A model generated the notes under the pieces. It did no database searches. It was not told the DNA's origin and was given only the letters and a program-made list of their open reading frames with translations. 58,952 nt of DNA, from positions 1-58,952 of the forward strand of contig LJUJ01000021.1 in the NCBI GenBank assembly GCA_001303785.1, in the 5' to 3' direction. Source of the stretch: Caldifarciminota bacterium SM23_42. Lineage in GTDB: Bacteria > Hydrothermota > Tepidihabitantia > SM23-42. The position numbers were made by a program, and so were the translations under genes. Below, one piece after another: positions 58,851 to 58,952 of this stretch; the first letter of the stretch is position 1; every line of letters begins with the position of its first letter.

Positions 58851-58952
58851 TATTCTAGTATTTTGGTGACCACACCGGCGCCGACGGTGCGACCGCCTTC
58901 ACGAATCGCGAAACGTAGACCCTGCTCGATCGCCACCGGACTGATCAACTCA
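58850..58952 (-). CDS. tuf: Elongation factor Tu, C-terminal end (partial)
   Basis: Only the last 33 codons are inside the window. They read [16 protein letters not shown], then [12 protein letters not shown] and stop, the conserved EF-Tu end. The 5' part lies beyond the right edge. Confidence 0.95.
   Translation of the reverse strand, partial: ELISPVAIEQGLRFAIREGGRTVGAGVVTKILE

Noticed and set aside
1-58952. CRISPR arrays, insertion sequences, phage genes
   Set aside because: No regularly spaced repeats, transposase, integrase or phage structural genes were seen on either strand.

Overview
The window is chromosomal DNA from an uncultivated-type, probably anaerobic bacterium with an outer membrane. 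The diderm inference rests on a PorV/PorQ-type outer-membrane protein, a large beta-helix exoprotein ending in a FlgD-like/type IX secretion-style tail, an NHL propeller with a FlgD-like Ig tail, and several lipoproteins. This combination, with LarA-type racemases and an AhpD/BCP/flavodoxin redox set, resembles the FCB group and candidate phyla such as WOR-3. The affiliation is inferred and was not tested by phylogeny. The standard genetic code fits throughout, and strong AAGGAGG ribosome binding sites are common.

Layout. 1-1167 (minus): a truncated secreted/outer-membrane protein and a two-repeat secreted protein. 1612-10473 (plus): an accessory stretch with an AHA1-type SRPBCC protein, a prenyltransferase-like alpha/alpha protein, an M1-type metallopeptidase, a membrane-anchored flavodoxin-like protein, an ICMT-like membrane protein, a hotdog thioesterase, two methyltransferases, DUF6504 and AhpD. 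10576-14127: a PaaX-like regulator, a BPL_N protein and an S9 peptidase, overlapping and probably one operon. 14272-17406: a TAXI-TRAP transporter (binding lipoprotein plus fused permease) with a terminator-like hairpin between the two genes. 17447-23444: BCP peroxiredoxin, methyltransferases, a PNPOx protein, a DUF3052 fusion, nitroreductase, 2TM and flavodoxin genes, DUF2721 and a tiny membrane protein. 23529-30979: Maf, a HTH/4Fe-4S protein, a transglutaminase lipoprotein, HAD, MscL with a zinc ribbon, a 5'-truncated nucleotidyltransferase, a ferritin-like protein, a methyltransferase and an AlkD-like protein. 31020-34461: glycogen branching enzyme and 4-alpha-glucanotransferase, overlapping. 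35056-36882: the beta-helix exoprotein.

36957-45119 (minus) is the metabolic centrepiece. One operon has a GcvH-like lipoyl protein, a GlcD-type FAD 2-hydroxyacid dehydrogenase and a GlpC/HdrB-type CCG iron-sulfur protein. A second locus has two LarA nickel-pincer racemase paralogues flanking two malate-dehydrogenase paralogues, one of which has an altered active site. Together they look like a route that interconverts the D and L forms of 2-hydroxyacids and oxidises each form with its own enzyme.

45308-48050 (plus) holds the NHL propeller, the PorV-like protein and a DGK1/SEC59-like CTP-dependent lipid kinase. 48092-58952 (minus) is the classic tuf-rpmG-trnW-secE-nusG-rplKAJL-rpoBC cluster.

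Regulation: fourteen sigma70-type promoters could be read by eye. Each has a TTGxxx box separated by 16 bp from a TATAAT-like box. Three of them place the start codon 5-7 nt after the -10 box, which implies leaderless transcripts.
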